64,000 nucleotides of DNA, from the NCBI GenBank assembly GCA_035363115.1, contig DAOSEM010000011.1, positions 1 through 64,000 of the forward strand, read 5' to 3'. The position numbers and the translations under genes were made by a program. The notes under the pieces are model-generated. The model was not told the origin of the DNA. It searched no databases and saw only the letters and a list, made by a program, of their open reading frames with translations. Source of the stretch: Syntrophales bacterium (lineage in GTDB: Bacteria > Desulfobacterota > Syntrophia > Syntrophales > PHBD01). Of the stretch, positions 25,205 to 33,587 are shown piece by piece (position 1 is the first letter of the stretch; each line of letters starts with the position of its first letter).

Positions 25205-25966
25205 TCACGACACGATGTAGAAGACATGCGGTTCCGTCCCCAGTTCGGGCCGGCGGCGGACCGTCCGGCGGTCTCTCACGAGCCGGCGGACCTCCGAGGA
25301 GGGATCCGCGATGTCCCCGAACAGCAGTCCGCCCCGCTTCCCACAGGCCTCGACGCAGGCCGGCGGCATGCCCTTCGCGAGTCGCTCCTCGCAGAAGTTG
25401 CACTTCTCCACGACGCCCCGGGTCCGGGTGGGATAATCGGGATTCACGGACCGGAGAAACGGCCGGGGATCCCGGAAGTTCATGCTCCGCGATCCGTAGG
25501 GGCACGCTGCGATACAGAACCGGCAGCCGATGCAGCGGTGATAGTCCATCGCGACGATCCCGTCGCTCCGCCGGAACGTGGCCTTCGTCGGGCAGACCCG
25601 GACGCAGGGTGGATTCTCGCAGTGGTTGCAGAGGGCAAGGACGGGGACGTCCCGCCGGCCGTCATCCAGGTAGGGATGCCCCTGCTCCGGGAAGGCGTTC
25701 CGGAACGGCACCTGGCGGATCCAGCGGATCTGCTTCCCGGATCCGGCGATGTCCGGAACATTGTGAATCGTGTGGCAGGCGTCGATGCAGTCCCGGCATC
25801 CCGGCGGGCACTTCCCGGGGTCGACGACCATCGCCAGGCGACCGGCTCCGGCTGCGGGAACGATCCCCTTTCCGGACGAGGCGGAGCACGGGAGGACCGG
25901 GAGCATGGATCCCAGGACGAGGGTCCCTGCGATTTTCAGGAGCCGTCGGCGTTCCCTGTCGATCAT
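25205..25966 (-). CDS. dsrO: DsrO, periplasmic iron-sulfur subunit with Tat signal
   Basis: A 253-aa ferredoxin-like protein. The N-terminus carries a twin-arginine export signal (RERRRLLKIAG then a hydrophobic stretch), so it folds with its clusters before transport to the periplasm. Four cysteine groups follow: CPPGCRDCIDAC, CNHCENPPCVRVCP, CIGCRFCIAACP and a CNFC...CVEAC set, typical of NrfC/DsrO subunits with four cubanes. It passes electrons between the DsrJ haems and DsrP. The true start is the ATG at 25966, which overlaps the dsrJ stop (ATGA); the frame stays open upstream, but that part lies inside dsrJ and is not real coding. Confidence 0.92.
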   Translation of the reverse strand: MIDRERRRLLKIAGTLVLGSMLPVLPCSASSGKGIVPAAGAGRLAMVVDPGKCPPGCRDCIDACHTIHNVPDIAGSGKQIRWIRQVPFRNAFPEQGHPYLDDGRRDVPVLALCNHCENPPCVRVCPTKATFRRSDGIVAMDYHRCIGCRFCIAACPYGSRSMNFRDPRPFLRSVNPDYPTRTRGVVEKCNFCEERLAKGMPPACVEACGKRGGLLFGDIADPSSEVRRLVRDRRTVRRRPELGTEPHVFYIVS

Positions 25967-26412
25967 TTCCCCGTCCCCTTCCCCGTCACGGGAGCGGCCG
26001 CCGTCTCGCCCGCCGCTTCCGGCACGTTGTGGCAGTCCCAGCACTTCGGCTTGACGGCCGCATAGTCGTGGCAGCGGTCGCAGAACCGCTCCTTGTTGGA
26101 GTGGCACTTCATGCACGTCCCCGTCAGGCTCATCTCGAACCGGCGTCCGTCGGGGGTTTCGAAGGTGCGCCGGCCGTTGCGGACCACCTCCGTTCGCCAC
26201 TCGTCCAGGATCTGCATGTGCCGCGTCTTCATCTCGTCAGTCGGCGCGATGCACTCCCTTGCAGGCAGCGCCCGGATCGCCGGTGTTTCGAGATCGAGAT
26301 CCGGGCCGGGCATCGCCTTTCCGGCGGCCTGCCAGAAGGGATACGAAGCCAGGGCCAGGAACACGGCCAGGCCGATGCCGATCGCGATGAGACCTCCCCG
26401 GCGTCCCTTCAT
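25963..26412 (-). CDS. dsrJ: DsrJ, triheme cytochrome c
   Basis: A 149-aa protein with an N-terminal membrane anchor (GGLIAIGIGLAVFLALASY) and exactly three CxxCH haem sites at 100-104, 111-115 and 124-128 (CMKCH, CDRCH, CWDCH), as expected for DsrJ. Cys54 in RECIAP lies where DsrJ proteins keep the cysteine that can act as an unusual axial haem ligand. It is periplasmic. Its start overlaps the dsrK stop by 4 nt and its stop overlaps the dsrO start, so translation of K, J and O should be coupled. Confidence 0.93.
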   Translation of the reverse strand: MKGRRGGLIAIGIGLAVFLALASYPFWQAAGKAMPGPDLDLETPAIRALPARECIAPTDEMKTRHMQILDEWRTEVVRNGRRTFETPDGRRFEMSLTGTCMKCHSNKERFCDRCHDYAAVKPKCWDCHNVPEAAGETAAAPVTGKGTGK

Positions 26413-28022
26413 GATTCTCCGTTCTCCCGGATGGGTGTTCCCCTGAGGTCCGTCAGCCGCTCGTTCTCTCCCGTCATCACCAGGGCGTTGCCCACCAGTT
26501 CGTGGACACCCATGACCGAGACGTCGGGAACCCAGTATTCCATGAGGGTTGTGAGGGTCGCCCGGTCGATGGCACAGATGCAGGCCAGGCGGTTCACGTC
26601 GTGTTTTTCCCTCACCTCTTTGACGGCCATGGCCCGCGGCATGCCGCCCCGCATCCTGATCTCGATGTTCTCGTCGTTGCCCAGGCCGGCGCCGGCCCCG
26701 CAGCAGAAGGTCTTCTCCCGGATCGTGTCCTCGCGCATCTCGTGGAAATGCCGGCAGGCGCTGTTGATGACGTATCGCGGCTCCTCGAAGAACCCCATGG
26801 CCCGGGCGGGGTTGCAGGAATCGTGGAACGTCACCCGCAGGTGGTCGTTCCGGGAGGCGTCCAGCGTCAGTTTGCCATTCCGGATCAGGTCCGCCGTGAA
26901 CTCCACGATGTGGACCATCTTCGTGGACCGGGCGTTTTCAAAGCGCGTGCCGGTGACCGGCGACACGGGCATCTCCAGGAAATCGGCCGGGCCGTTCATG
27001 GTGTCCATGTACTGGTGGATGACACGCCACATGTGGCCGCACTCGCCCCCGATGATCCACTTGACCCCGAGCCGCCGGGCCTCGGCGTAGATCTTCGCGT
27101 TGAGGCGCTTGATCATCTCGTGGGACGTGAAGAGGCCGAAGTTGCCACCCTCGGAGGCGTAGGTGCTCATGGTGTAGTCGAGGCCGAGCTCGTGGAAGAG
27201 CATCAGGTAGCCCATGAAGGTGTACGTGCCGGGGTCGGCGAAGTAGTCCGCCGAAGGCGTGACGAAGAGGATCTCCGCCCCCTTCCGGTTCAGCGGGACC
27301 TCCACGCGGACACCCGTCCGGTCCTCGATGTCGTCCGCCAGGAACTCCATCATGTCCTTGATGCCGCCGGGCTGGATGCCCAGGTGGTTCCCCGTCCGGA
27401 AGCAGTTGGCCGCCGGCTCGACGACCCAGTTGATGTTGCATCCCACCAGGTTCAGGAGCTCCCGCCCGATCATGGTGATCTCCGCCTGGTCGATGCCGTA
27501 GGGGCAGAAGACGGCGCAGCGGCGGCACTCCGTGCACTGGTAGAAGTAGTAGAACCACTCCTTGAGGACGTCGACGGTCAGGTCCCGCGCTCCCGCCAGC
27601 CGTCCGAAGACCCGGCCCGCGGCGGTGAAGTAGCGGCGGTACACGGAGCGGATCAGCTCCGCCCGGAGGACCGGCATGTTCTTCGGGTCTCCCGTGCCGA
27701 TGTAGAAATGGCATTTGTCGGCGCAGGCGCCGCAGCGGACGCAGATGTCCATAAAAAGACGGAAGGAGCGGTACTTCTCCAGGCGCTCTTTCATGCCTTC
27801 CAGGATGACGGCCTGCCAGTTCTCCGGCAGCTTCCAGTCGGCGTCGGCGGGCTGCCAGGCCCTCGGGTTCGGCAGGTCCAGGGCCGCCAGGTTCTTCGCC
27901 GCGCCGGCATAGCTCCACGTCCCCGGCCGGAAATCGACGGGCGTGTCCATCCAGGCCGTCTGGGGCGGTCCATAATCGATGCGGGTCAGGTCCGCGGATT
28001 TCGGCAGCTTGGCGATCGACAC
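26409..28022 (-). CDS. dsrK: DsrK, HdrD-like catalytic iron-sulfur subunit
   Basis: A 537-aa cytoplasmic-side subunit related to heterodisulfide reductase HdrD. It has two [4Fe-4S] ferredoxin motifs (CVRCGACADKC at 94-104 and CTECRRCAVFCP) and the CCG-type cysteines (SCNPARAMGFFEEP and FCCGAGAGLG) that hold the special cluster proposed to reduce the DsrC trisulfide. In DsrMKJOP it draws electrons from DsrM and reduces DsrC, closing the sulfite-reduction cycle. The ATG follows the dsrM stop immediately. A second, shorter K-like protein is encoded just upstream at 29013-30392. Confidence 0.93.
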   Translation of the reverse strand: MSIAKLPKSADLTRIDYGPPQTAWMDTPVDFRPGTWSYAGAAKNLAALDLPNPRAWQPADADWKLPENWQAVILEGMKERLEKYRSFRLFMDICVRCGACADKCHFYIGTGDPKNMPVLRAELIRSVYRRYFTAAGRVFGRLAGARDLTVDVLKEWFYYFYQCTECRRCAVFCPYGIDQAEITMIGRELLNLVGCNINWVVEPAANCFRTGNHLGIQPGGIKDMMEFLADDIEDRTGVRVEVPLNRKGAEILFVTPSADYFADPGTYTFMGYLMLFHELGLDYTMSTYASEGGNFGLFTSHEMIKRLNAKIYAEARRLGVKWIIGGECGHMWRVIHQYMDTMNGPADFLEMPVSPVTGTRFENARSTKMVHIVEFTADLIRNGKLTLDASRNDHLRVTFHDSCNPARAMGFFEEPRYVINSACRHFHEMREDTIREKTFCCGAGAGLGNDENIEIRMRGGMPRAMAVKEVREKHDVNRLACICAIDRATLTTLMEYWVPDVSVMGVHELVGNALVMTGENERLTDLRGTPIRENGES

Positions 28023-28024
28023 GG

Positions 28025-29011
28025 CTACTCCTTCTCCACGGGCAGTCCCACGGCCTTCATCTGGCCTCGGAACTCCTCTTCATATTCCTCGTAGGAATGG
28101 ACCTTCACGGGCCCGTTCCAGGGGTTGACGTGGCGGTTCTTCCGGCTGTCGCCGGACAGATTCCGGGTCGGGCTCAGGAATACGCCGCCCATGTGCATCA
28201 GCTTCCCCAGGGGGAACCAGACCAGAAGCGCAGAGACACAAAAGAGGTGAACGAAAAACACCGCCGTCAGCCCCTCCGGAAGCGTTGGAACAAAACCGAT
28301 CCACCCCGCGGCCAGCTCCTTGACCGCAACCAGGTCGATCTTGTCGAAATGGCGCATCAGCATGCCCGACCCGGCGATGCAGAAGACCAAAAGGAGCGGG
28401 ATGTAGTCCTGGGCCAGGGAGATGTAGCGGACCCTGGGAACGGCGATGCGGCGCAGGAAAAGATACGCCGCGGCCGCGAGAAGACCGAGGTCCGACAGGT
28501 ACAGGGTCGGGACGCCGATCTCGAACATGCCGTCCAGGGCGGTCATGGCGTTCACCAGTGATGTGACGGGCTCCGAGAAGAAGCGCAGGTGCCGGATCAG
28601 GATGACCAGGAGGGACGCATGGAAGATCCAAGCGAAGATCCAGAGCGCCTTCGTTCGTCCGTAGACGGGGCGTCCGCCGTACAGCTCCGTCCGGGTGTTC
28701 CGGAAAAGGGAGCGGAACAGCGCGGTCTCCAGGAACATCCGCAGGACCACGCCCGGCCCGCCGGCGGGATTCTCCGCCGGGTCGGCCTTGATCCAGGGGA
28801 GGGACTTCTGCTGGCCCGAGGTCACGGTGATGCGGAACGGGACGGGCGACCTTGCCCACAGAAGGACGCGCCAGACGAAACCGAGGATGAAAACGGCCCA
28901 TGCCGCATAGGGGACGGCGATTCCCAGGAGTCCCTGCCATCCCGCGCTTACTGACAGAACGGGAAAAAGGAGAATGATGGCGGTGAAGACAATGGACGCG
29001 AAGATCGGCAT
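28025..29011 (-). CDS. dsrM: DsrM, NarI-like cytochrome b membrane subunit
   Basis: A 328-aa membrane protein with about six hydrophobic helices, resembling DsrM/NarI haem-b subunits. Histidines in the helices (WIFHASLLVILIRHLRF, MLMRHFDKID, FFVHLFCVSAL) can serve as haem ligands. It takes electrons from menaquinol and hands them to DsrK. The start is the ATG at 29011 (MPIFASIVFTAI), 1 nt after the stop of the upstream K-like gene; the longer open frame upstream overlaps that gene and is not credible. The soluble C-terminal tail (VKVHSYEEYEEEF) may dock to DsrK. Confidence 0.9.
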   Translation of the reverse strand: MPIFASIVFTAIILLFPVLSVSAGWQGLLGIAVPYAAWAVFILGFVWRVLLWARSPVPFRITVTSGQQKSLPWIKADPAENPAGGPGVVLRMFLETALFRSLFRNTRTELYGGRPVYGRTKALWIFAWIFHASLLVILIRHLRFFSEPVTSLVNAMTALDGMFEIGVPTLYLSDLGLLAAAAYLFLRRIAVPRVRYISLAQDYIPLLLVFCIAGSGMLMRHFDKIDLVAVKELAAGWIGFVPTLPEGLTAVFFVHLFCVSALLVWFPLGKLMHMGGVFLSPTRNLSGDSRKNRHVNPWNGPVKVHSYEEYEEEFRGQMKAVGLPVEKE

Positions 29012-29012
29012 G

Positions 29013-30392
29013 TCAGGCCTTCTCTTCCCTCTTGAGCGCCCGGCCCACCAGGTCGTGGAGTCCGGCGACTTCCATTTCGATTTTGTGATGCTTGACCAGT
29101 TCGCGCAGCTGCTTTTTGCAGTTGGCGCAGGGCGCGACGACAACCCGGGCTCCCGTCGCCCGAAGCTGCTCCGCCTTCTTGAGGCCCCCGACGGACATGC
29201 GCCACGGCTCGAGATCGGGAGCGACCACGAGCCCCCCGCCTCCTCCGCAGCAAAGGCTCATCCCGCGATTCGACTCCATTTCAACGATCCCGATCCCGGC
29301 GGCTCGGAGAAGCTCCCGGGGCTCTTCATAGATCCCAAGGCCGCGGCCGAGGTTGCAGGGGTCGTGGTACGTGACGGGGCCCCGGTCTTCCGTGGCGGTG
29401 AAGGCAATCCGGCCTTCCGCGAGGAAGCGGCGCGTCACCTGGAGAATGCTCTCGATCCGGATGTCCCGGTACTCCGGTTTCCCGAGGACCCTGTGGAACA
29501 GCAGGGCCGCCTTCGTGGCATGCCCGCACTCCCCGATCACGAGAGTCCTGCATTTCAGGCGCTTCACCTCCGCCAGGAGCCGGTTGAGAATCTCCTCCAG
29601 TTTTTCGTCGCTGTAGAAGAGCCCGTAGTTGATGGCGTCGAAATCCTCCGTGCCGACCGTCCAGGACGCCCCGGCGGCGTGGAAGACCCGGGCTATCCCC
29701 AGCAGGGTGTCCGCTTCCATGATGTAGTCGCTCACCGGCGCGGCAAAGAGGTATTCCGCCCCCTCGACATCCCTGGGAATCGGGATCTGGATGCCCGTTT
29801 CGTCCGCCAGTTCCTCTTCCAGGAAATCCAGGGTATCGAGGAAGGCCGCCTTCGGGATCGAGGAGGTGTTCCCCCCGGAGCCGAGCTGGGCCGCGACACT
29901 CACGGTGATGTTCTTCGGAACGAAACCGATCTCGGCGAGGAGAACCCGTCCGATCCTTGTGATGAGGGCATTGTCGACGGCCAGGGGGCAGTGAACCCCG
30001 CAGCGGCGGCACATGGTGCAGCGGTAGAAGGCCTCCACCATGGCGTCGATATCGCCGGCGGTCAGTCTTTTCGCCCCGACCAGACGCCCGAGGATGCGCC
30101 CCGAAGGCGTGAAATAGCGGCGATAGACCCGCCGCAGGAGGTCGGACCGCCAGGCCGGCAGATCGCGGACATCGCCCGTGGCCTTGAAAACGGGACACTG
30201 CTCGGCGCAGTTGTTGCACCGGGCGCAGGTGTCGAGATACATCCTGAGCGGGCGATCATAGATGTCCAGCTCCAGGATGTCCTTCAGGGCGCCGAGAAAG
30301 CGCGCTTTCCTCTCCTCGCGGGCAACGGGGGATTCGCTGCGGAAGGGGTATGTCGGGTCTGCGGACGGTTGTTTGATCGTGGACTCAGGCAT
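29013..30392 (-). CDS. Second DsrK/HdrD-like iron-sulfur protein (K')
   Basis: A 459-aa relative of DsrK with two ferredoxin motifs (CARCNNCAEQCP, 56-67; CTMCRRCGVHCP) and a CCG domain (DPCNLGRGLGIYEEP; LCCGGGGGL). It also shares the VYRRYFTPSGR-LGRL-GA segment with the DsrK encoded next door, so the two arose by duplication or are members of the same subfamily. It is shorter at the N-terminus than DsrK. The start is the ATG at 30392, 11 bp after the stop of the small cytochrome-b gene. With that gene it forms an M'K' pair like the two-subunit DsrMK of Gram-positives and archaea. It could reduce DsrC or a different disulfide or trisulfide carrier. Confidence 0.85.
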   Translation of the reverse strand: MPESTIKQPSADPTYPFRSESPVAREERKARFLGALKDILELDIYDRPLRMYLDTCARCNNCAEQCPVFKATGDVRDLPAWRSDLLRRVYRRYFTPSGRILGRLVGAKRLTAGDIDAMVEAFYRCTMCRRCGVHCPLAVDNALITRIGRVLLAEIGFVPKNITVSVAAQLGSGGNTSSIPKAAFLDTLDFLEEELADETGIQIPIPRDVEGAEYLFAAPVSDYIMEADTLLGIARVFHAAGASWTVGTEDFDAINYGLFYSDEKLEEILNRLLAEVKRLKCRTLVIGECGHATKAALLFHRVLGKPEYRDIRIESILQVTRRFLAEGRIAFTATEDRGPVTYHDPCNLGRGLGIYEEPRELLRAAGIGIVEMESNRGMSLCCGGGGGLVVAPDLEPWRMSVGGLKKAEQLRATGARVVVAPCANCKKQLRELVKHHKIEMEVAGLHDLVGRALKREEKA

Positions 30393-30403
30393 GGCGATTC
30401 GGT

Positions 30404-31057
30404 TCAGCTCTTCTGCCACTTGATGGCATGATAGGCAAAGTACTTGGAGACATAATGGATCATCCGGCTCCAGGGCAGGTAAACCAGAAACAGCCCCCCC
30501 AGGACGATCACCGGTGCGAATTCCTGCGGCAGCAGGGCCGCATCGGGCCTCAGGAGCGCCAGGCTGAGGAAATAGGCCCTCGGTGAGGCGGCGACGGCGG
30601 AAGCGGCCAGCGCGGCCACCGCAAACGACGCCAGGAAAAGCAGGTTGAAGAACTCCTCCGGGGTGGTCACGGCCCTCAGGTATCGATCCATCGAGCGCAG
30701 AGCCGCCAGGTAGACCAGTGCCGCCAGGAGAATCACGAGCATCAGCCGGACGGCTGTCCCGGGCACCCATCCCGCCAGATACAGGATGAAAAGAAGCACG
30801 AAACCGCCCATGGCCATGTGGAGGGCATAAGCACCGATCCAGAGCCGGCGGTTGAAATGGTATAGGGTGCCGAACGTGAAGATCTCCCCGGCCATGTACT
30901 TCAACTGGCCGGCCGCATCCTTCGGGAAGGGATACAGCGTCCACTTGACATGGGCCGGCAGGGACCGCCAGCGGATGAACCGCACGGCCGTTCCCAGGAC
31001 GAACAGTCCCAGGGCCAGGTAGGGAAAGACCCGGGCGATGAATTCCATTCCCGTCAT
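30404..31057 (-). CDS. NarI/DsrM-like cytochrome b membrane subunit (M')
   Basis: A 217-aa membrane protein with about five helices and histidines positioned for haem b (WIGAYALHMAMGG and SRMIHYVSKYFAYH). Its size is close to nitrate reductase NarI (about 225 aa) and below that of DsrM (328 aa here). The start at 31057 has AGAGGA six nt upstream; further in-frame codons upstream lack a ribosome site. It is the first gene after the repeat-rich gap and leads into K', dsrM and dsrK, so it likely feeds quinol electrons to K'. The family is clear, the partner is inferred from adjacency. Confidence 0.82.
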   Translation of the reverse strand: MTGMEFIARVFPYLALGLFVLGTAVRFIRWRSLPAHVKWTLYPFPKDAAGQLKYMAGEIFTFGTLYHFNRRLWIGAYALHMAMGGFVLLFILYLAGWVPGTAVRLMLVILLAALVYLAALRSMDRYLRAVTTPEEFFNLLFLASFAVAALAASAVAASPRAYFLSLALLRPDAALLPQEFAPVIVLGGLFLVYLPWSRMIHYVSKYFAYHAIKWQKS

Positions 31058-31075
31058 GCCGATTCCTCTTTTTTC

Positions 31076-31099
31076 AGGGACAGACAATGACCTGTCCCT
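31076..31099. repeat. Hairpin AGGGACAG-N8-CTGTCCCT
   Basis: A perfect 8-bp stem 19 bp upstream of the M' start codon. The GGGACAG/CTGTCCC core is also found in the neighbouring REP-like hairpin, so it is probably part of the same repeat family. It could act in the leader of the M'K'-dsrMKJOP transcript. Confidence 0.5.
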
Positions 31100-31114
31100 C
31101 TTCTTCCTGTTTTA

Positions 31115-31152
31115 CTGCAAAGGGGATCGATTCTTAATCTGTCCCTTTGCAG
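31115..31152. repeat. REP-like hairpin CTGCAAAGGG...CCCTTTGCAG
   Basis: Perfect 10-bp arms at 31115-31124 and 31143-31152 around an 18-nt loop that contains TTCTTAATCTGT. The pattern resembles REP sequences mobilised by RAYT (TnpA-REP) transposases. No such transposase is encoded in the window. Confidence 0.5.
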
Positions 31153-31155
31153 GGA

Positions 31156-31536
31156 GGCCCCTATCAAAGGCCGCTCAAAAGGGGTTGAATGCAAGGCGCC
31201 CGAAATCCGGAGTCGCGAGGCGTCGCCATTCAGAATCCGCCTTTTTTGACCAAATTGCCGTCTCAGGCCCGAGACCTCGCAAAAAGCCCGCAGGCAAGGC
31301 GCGCAAGCCCCGAGGAGCGAGGCGTACTTTGTCCGTACGCCGCAGCGACGAGGGGCGCCGCGCAACGCCGCATCACGCCCTTCATACACCGATCGATCTG
31401 GAGAGCCCCTCAAAGGCCGTTCAAAAGGGGTTGAATGCAAGGCGCCCGAAATGCTGGGACGCGAGGCGTACTTTTTCGTACGTCGAGCGGCGCAGGATGA
31501 GGGCAACGCAGCAGGCAGCCCCTTTTCAACGGCCTG
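31156..31536. repeat. Cluster of dispersed repeat elements between dsrC and M'
   Basis: The 455-bp gap is built of repeats. A near-identical stretch of about 50 bp occurs at 31156-31206 and 31404-31452 (GGCCG[CT]TCAAAAGGGG then TTGAATGCAAGGCGCCCGAA). The second stretch opens a full element with inverted ends GGCCGTTCAAAAGGGG (31415-31430) and CCCCTTTTCAACGGCC (31519-31534, one mismatch). A diverged middle copy spans about 31274-31380. All share GCGAGGCGTAC and a GTACG core with the element at 8393-8512. None encodes protein. Confidence 0.8.
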
Positions 31537-31542
31537 GGCCTG

Positions 31543-31863
31543 CTACACGCAGCCGGTAGGCTTGGAGAGCCCGGCCAACTTACACGCCCCCTTCGCCGGT
31601 CCCGTGGGGAACAGCTCGTAGAGCTTCTTCATGTCGATCCCGTTGTCCTTGCACACCTTGCGGACCATGGGGGCGATGCCGAACTGCTGGAAATAGTTCC
31701 TGAGGTAATGGATGAGCTTCCAGTGCTCGTCTGTCAGCGTTCCCTGGATGTCCTCCGTACTCGCGTAAGCCTGGGCGAATTCCTCGCTCCACTTGTCCAG
31801 TTCCTGAAGGAACCCGTCCTCGTCCACTTCATACGTTTTGCCCGCCAGTTCGATGGTCGGCAT
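31543..31863 (-). CDS. dsrC: DsrC, sulfur-carrier protein of sulfite reduction
   Basis: A 106-aa DsrC with the flexible C-terminal arm GACKLAGLSKPTGCV. Both functional cysteines are kept, Cys94 and the penultimate Cys105, ten residues apart; this separates true DsrC from TusE, which keeps only the last one. DsrC takes the sulfur of sulfite as a trisulfide on DsrAB, and DsrK of the membrane complex then reduces it. GGAGGTGACGG precedes the ATG. It lies 23 bp after dsrN. Unlike in many genomes it is here directly in the dsr cluster, with the repeat cluster immediately behind it. Confidence 0.96.
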   Translation of the reverse strand: MPTIELAGKTYEVDEDGFLQELDKWSEEFAQAYASTEDIQGTLTDEHWKLIHYLRNYFQQFGIAPMVRKVCKDNGIDMKKLYELFPTGPAKGACKLAGLSKPTGCV

Positions 31864-31886
31864 GGTCCGTCACCTCCAATTATTTT

Positions 31887-33350
31887 TTATGATTCCTGTG
31901 CAGGGATGAGATGCATCTCCTGAACGTTTTCAAATGGTTTCACGTATCTGTCCGCCCCGTTCCAGGCGCTCCGGAACGCATGCGCCCGATCGAGCAGGGC
32001 GTCCGCCCATTCCTTCGTCCCCAGGGCATGCAGGTGGGTGTAGCCCGCCAGGATGTTCTTCCGGCACAGGCCGTCGTGCAGGCCGTCGACGCCGGTTCCG
32101 CGCTTCATGTGGTACGCGAAGCGGATCCGGGTCTCGTCGAGCGACAGGATCCGGGAGTGGTGGAATTCGTGCCCTTTCAGGGTGCTTCCCACCGGAAAGA
32201 AGGGATTCTCTTCCGCAACCTGGAGGACCGTGTATCCGTGCCCCTGGGGCTTTCCGGTCATGGCGAACGTCACCGGGAGCGCCCCCGCCATGGGATAGGT
32301 CCGGCCGCCGATCGCCAGGCTCTCCCCCAGGTACATCAGTCCGCCGCACTCCGCGTAAACGGGGAGGCCCGCCTCGGCCGCCTCGTGCAGGGACGTCCGG
32401 AAGCCGCTGTTATCCGCCAGGGCCTCCGCGTGCGTCTCGGGAAATCCTCCGCCGATGTAGAGCAGGTCCACGTCCGGCAGGGTGTCGTCCCGGAGCGGGC
32501 TGATCTCGACGATCTTCGCGCCCTGCTCCGCCAGGGCCGCCAAGTTCTCGGGGTAATAGAACTGGAAGGCCGAATCCCGGAAGACGCCGACGGTCAGGCC
32601 GGATGCAGTCTTCTTCCGCCGCGGCATGCGGAAGGCCGCCACCGCGGACGCTGCAGGCGCCTGCTCAGCCACGGCCAGCAGGCCGTCCAGGTCGATATGG
32701 CGCGCCGCCACCTCCGCCGCCCTGTCCAGGGCGTGCACGATGCGCTCGTGCTCCTGGGGCGGCGTCAGGCCCAGGTGCCTCTCGGGGAAAGGGAAGTCCT
32801 TCATCCGGGGCACGGCCCCCAGGACGGGCAGCCGGCAGGTTTCCTCAATGGTCCGCCGGAGGATGTCTTCATGGCGGCTCCCGGACACCCGGTTCAGGAT
32901 GACGCCCCGGATGTCCACACCCGGATCGAGGACGGTGCAGCCCAGGATCATTGCCGCCGCCGTGCGGGTCACCTTGTTGCAGTCCATGATCATGACGACG
33001 GGCGCTTCCAGGAGCTTGGCCAGCTCCGCCGTGCTGTGGCTTCCCCGGACGTCCATGCCGTCGTAGAGGCCCCGGTTCCCTTCCACGAAGGCCAGGTCCC
33101 CTGCCCCGGCATGGCCGAAAAAGGACCGCCGGATCGTCTCCCCGTCCATGAGAAAGGAATCCAGGTTGCGGCAGGGCCGGCCGGCGGCCATGGACAGCCA
33201 TGCCGCGTCGATGTAGTCGGGTCCCTTCTTGAAGGGAACGGACCGGATCCCCCGCTTTGAGAGGGCGGCCATGACGCCCACGGAGAGGGTCGTCTTTCCG
33301 GCGCCTCCCCGTAGGGCGGCGATCACCAGCCGCGGAACCGATGCTTTCAT
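31887..33350 (-). CDS. dsrN: DsrN / cobyrinate a,c-diamide synthase-like amidase
   Basis: A 487-aa CbiA/CobB-type glutamine-dependent amidotransferase. The N-terminal ATP-binding part begins RLVIAALRGGAGKTTLSVG and contains KKGPDYIDAAW; the C-terminal class-I glutaminase part has GGGFPETHAEAL and YAECGGLMYLG with the catalytic Cys. In dsr clusters this protein is DsrN, thought to amidate sirohaem to the sirohaem amide found in DsrAB. Its place between dsrD and dsrC supports that over a role in cobalamin synthesis; no other cobalamin genes or cobalamin riboswitch are nearby. The ribosome site is weak. Confidence 0.9.
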   Translation of the reverse strand: MKASVPRLVIAALRGGAGKTTLSVGVMAALSKRGIRSVPFKKGPDYIDAAWLSMAAGRPCRNLDSFLMDGETIRRSFFGHAGAGDLAFVEGNRGLYDGMDVRGSHSTAELAKLLEAPVVMIMDCNKVTRTAAAMILGCTVLDPGVDIRGVILNRVSGSRHEDILRRTIEETCRLPVLGAVPRMKDFPFPERHLGLTPPQEHERIVHALDRAAEVAARHIDLDGLLAVAEQAPAASAVAAFRMPRRKKTASGLTVGVFRDSAFQFYYPENLAALAEQGAKIVEISPLRDDTLPDVDLLYIGGGFPETHAEALADNSGFRTSLHEAAEAGLPVYAECGGLMYLGESLAIGGRTYPMAGALPVTFAMTGKPQGHGYTVLQVAEENPFFPVGSTLKGHEFHHSRILSLDETRIRFAYHMKRGTGVDGLHDGLCRKNILAGYTHLHALGTKEWADALLDRAHAFRSAWNGADRYVKPFENVQEMHLIPAQES

Positions 33351-33360
33351 GATCCTGCAC

Positions 33361-33585
33361 TCACCCTTCCGTATAGAATTCCGCCAGGACGATGTAGGTC
33401 GTCGATCCGCTCGACCAGTACTTCAGGACGTCCTCATCGATCAGGGCCTTCACGGCGTTCTGGACGGCGTGCCGGTCCTCGCCGGGAAACCATTTCGTGA
33501 CATCCCGGATATAGAACATCTTCTTGTCCGCCTTCGACTTGTCCCGGAATGCCTGTGCAACCCGCTCTTTCAGATCTTCCGCCAT
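33361..33585 (-). CDS. dsrD: DsrD, small winged-helix activator of DsrAB
   Basis: A 74-aa protein (begins MAEDLKERVAQAF, ends LAEFYTEG) matching DsrD in size, in the KMFYIRDVTKWFPG core and in its place right after dsrB. DsrD folds as a winged helix and has been shown to act as an allosteric activator of DsrAB. It is regarded as a marker of the reductive rather than the oxidative Dsr pathway, so its presence argues for sulfite reduction here. The start at 33585 has GGAGGTAACC before it and lies 2 bp after the dsrB stop; a longer frame that includes it is an artefact through dsrB. Confidence 0.95.
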   Translation of the reverse strand: MAEDLKERVAQAFRDKSKADKKMFYIRDVTKWFPGEDRHAVQNAVKALIDEDVLKYWSSGSTTYIVLAEFYTEG

Positions 33586-33587
33586 GG

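Noticed and set aside
31543..31863. TusE (tRNA thiolation) instead of DsrC
   Set aside because: Both C-terminal cysteines with 10-residue spacing are present and the gene lies in the dsr cluster.
31887..33350. Cobalamin biosynthesis gene cbiA
   Set aside because: No other cobalamin genes or riboswitch are near; the position between dsrD and dsrC is that of dsrN.
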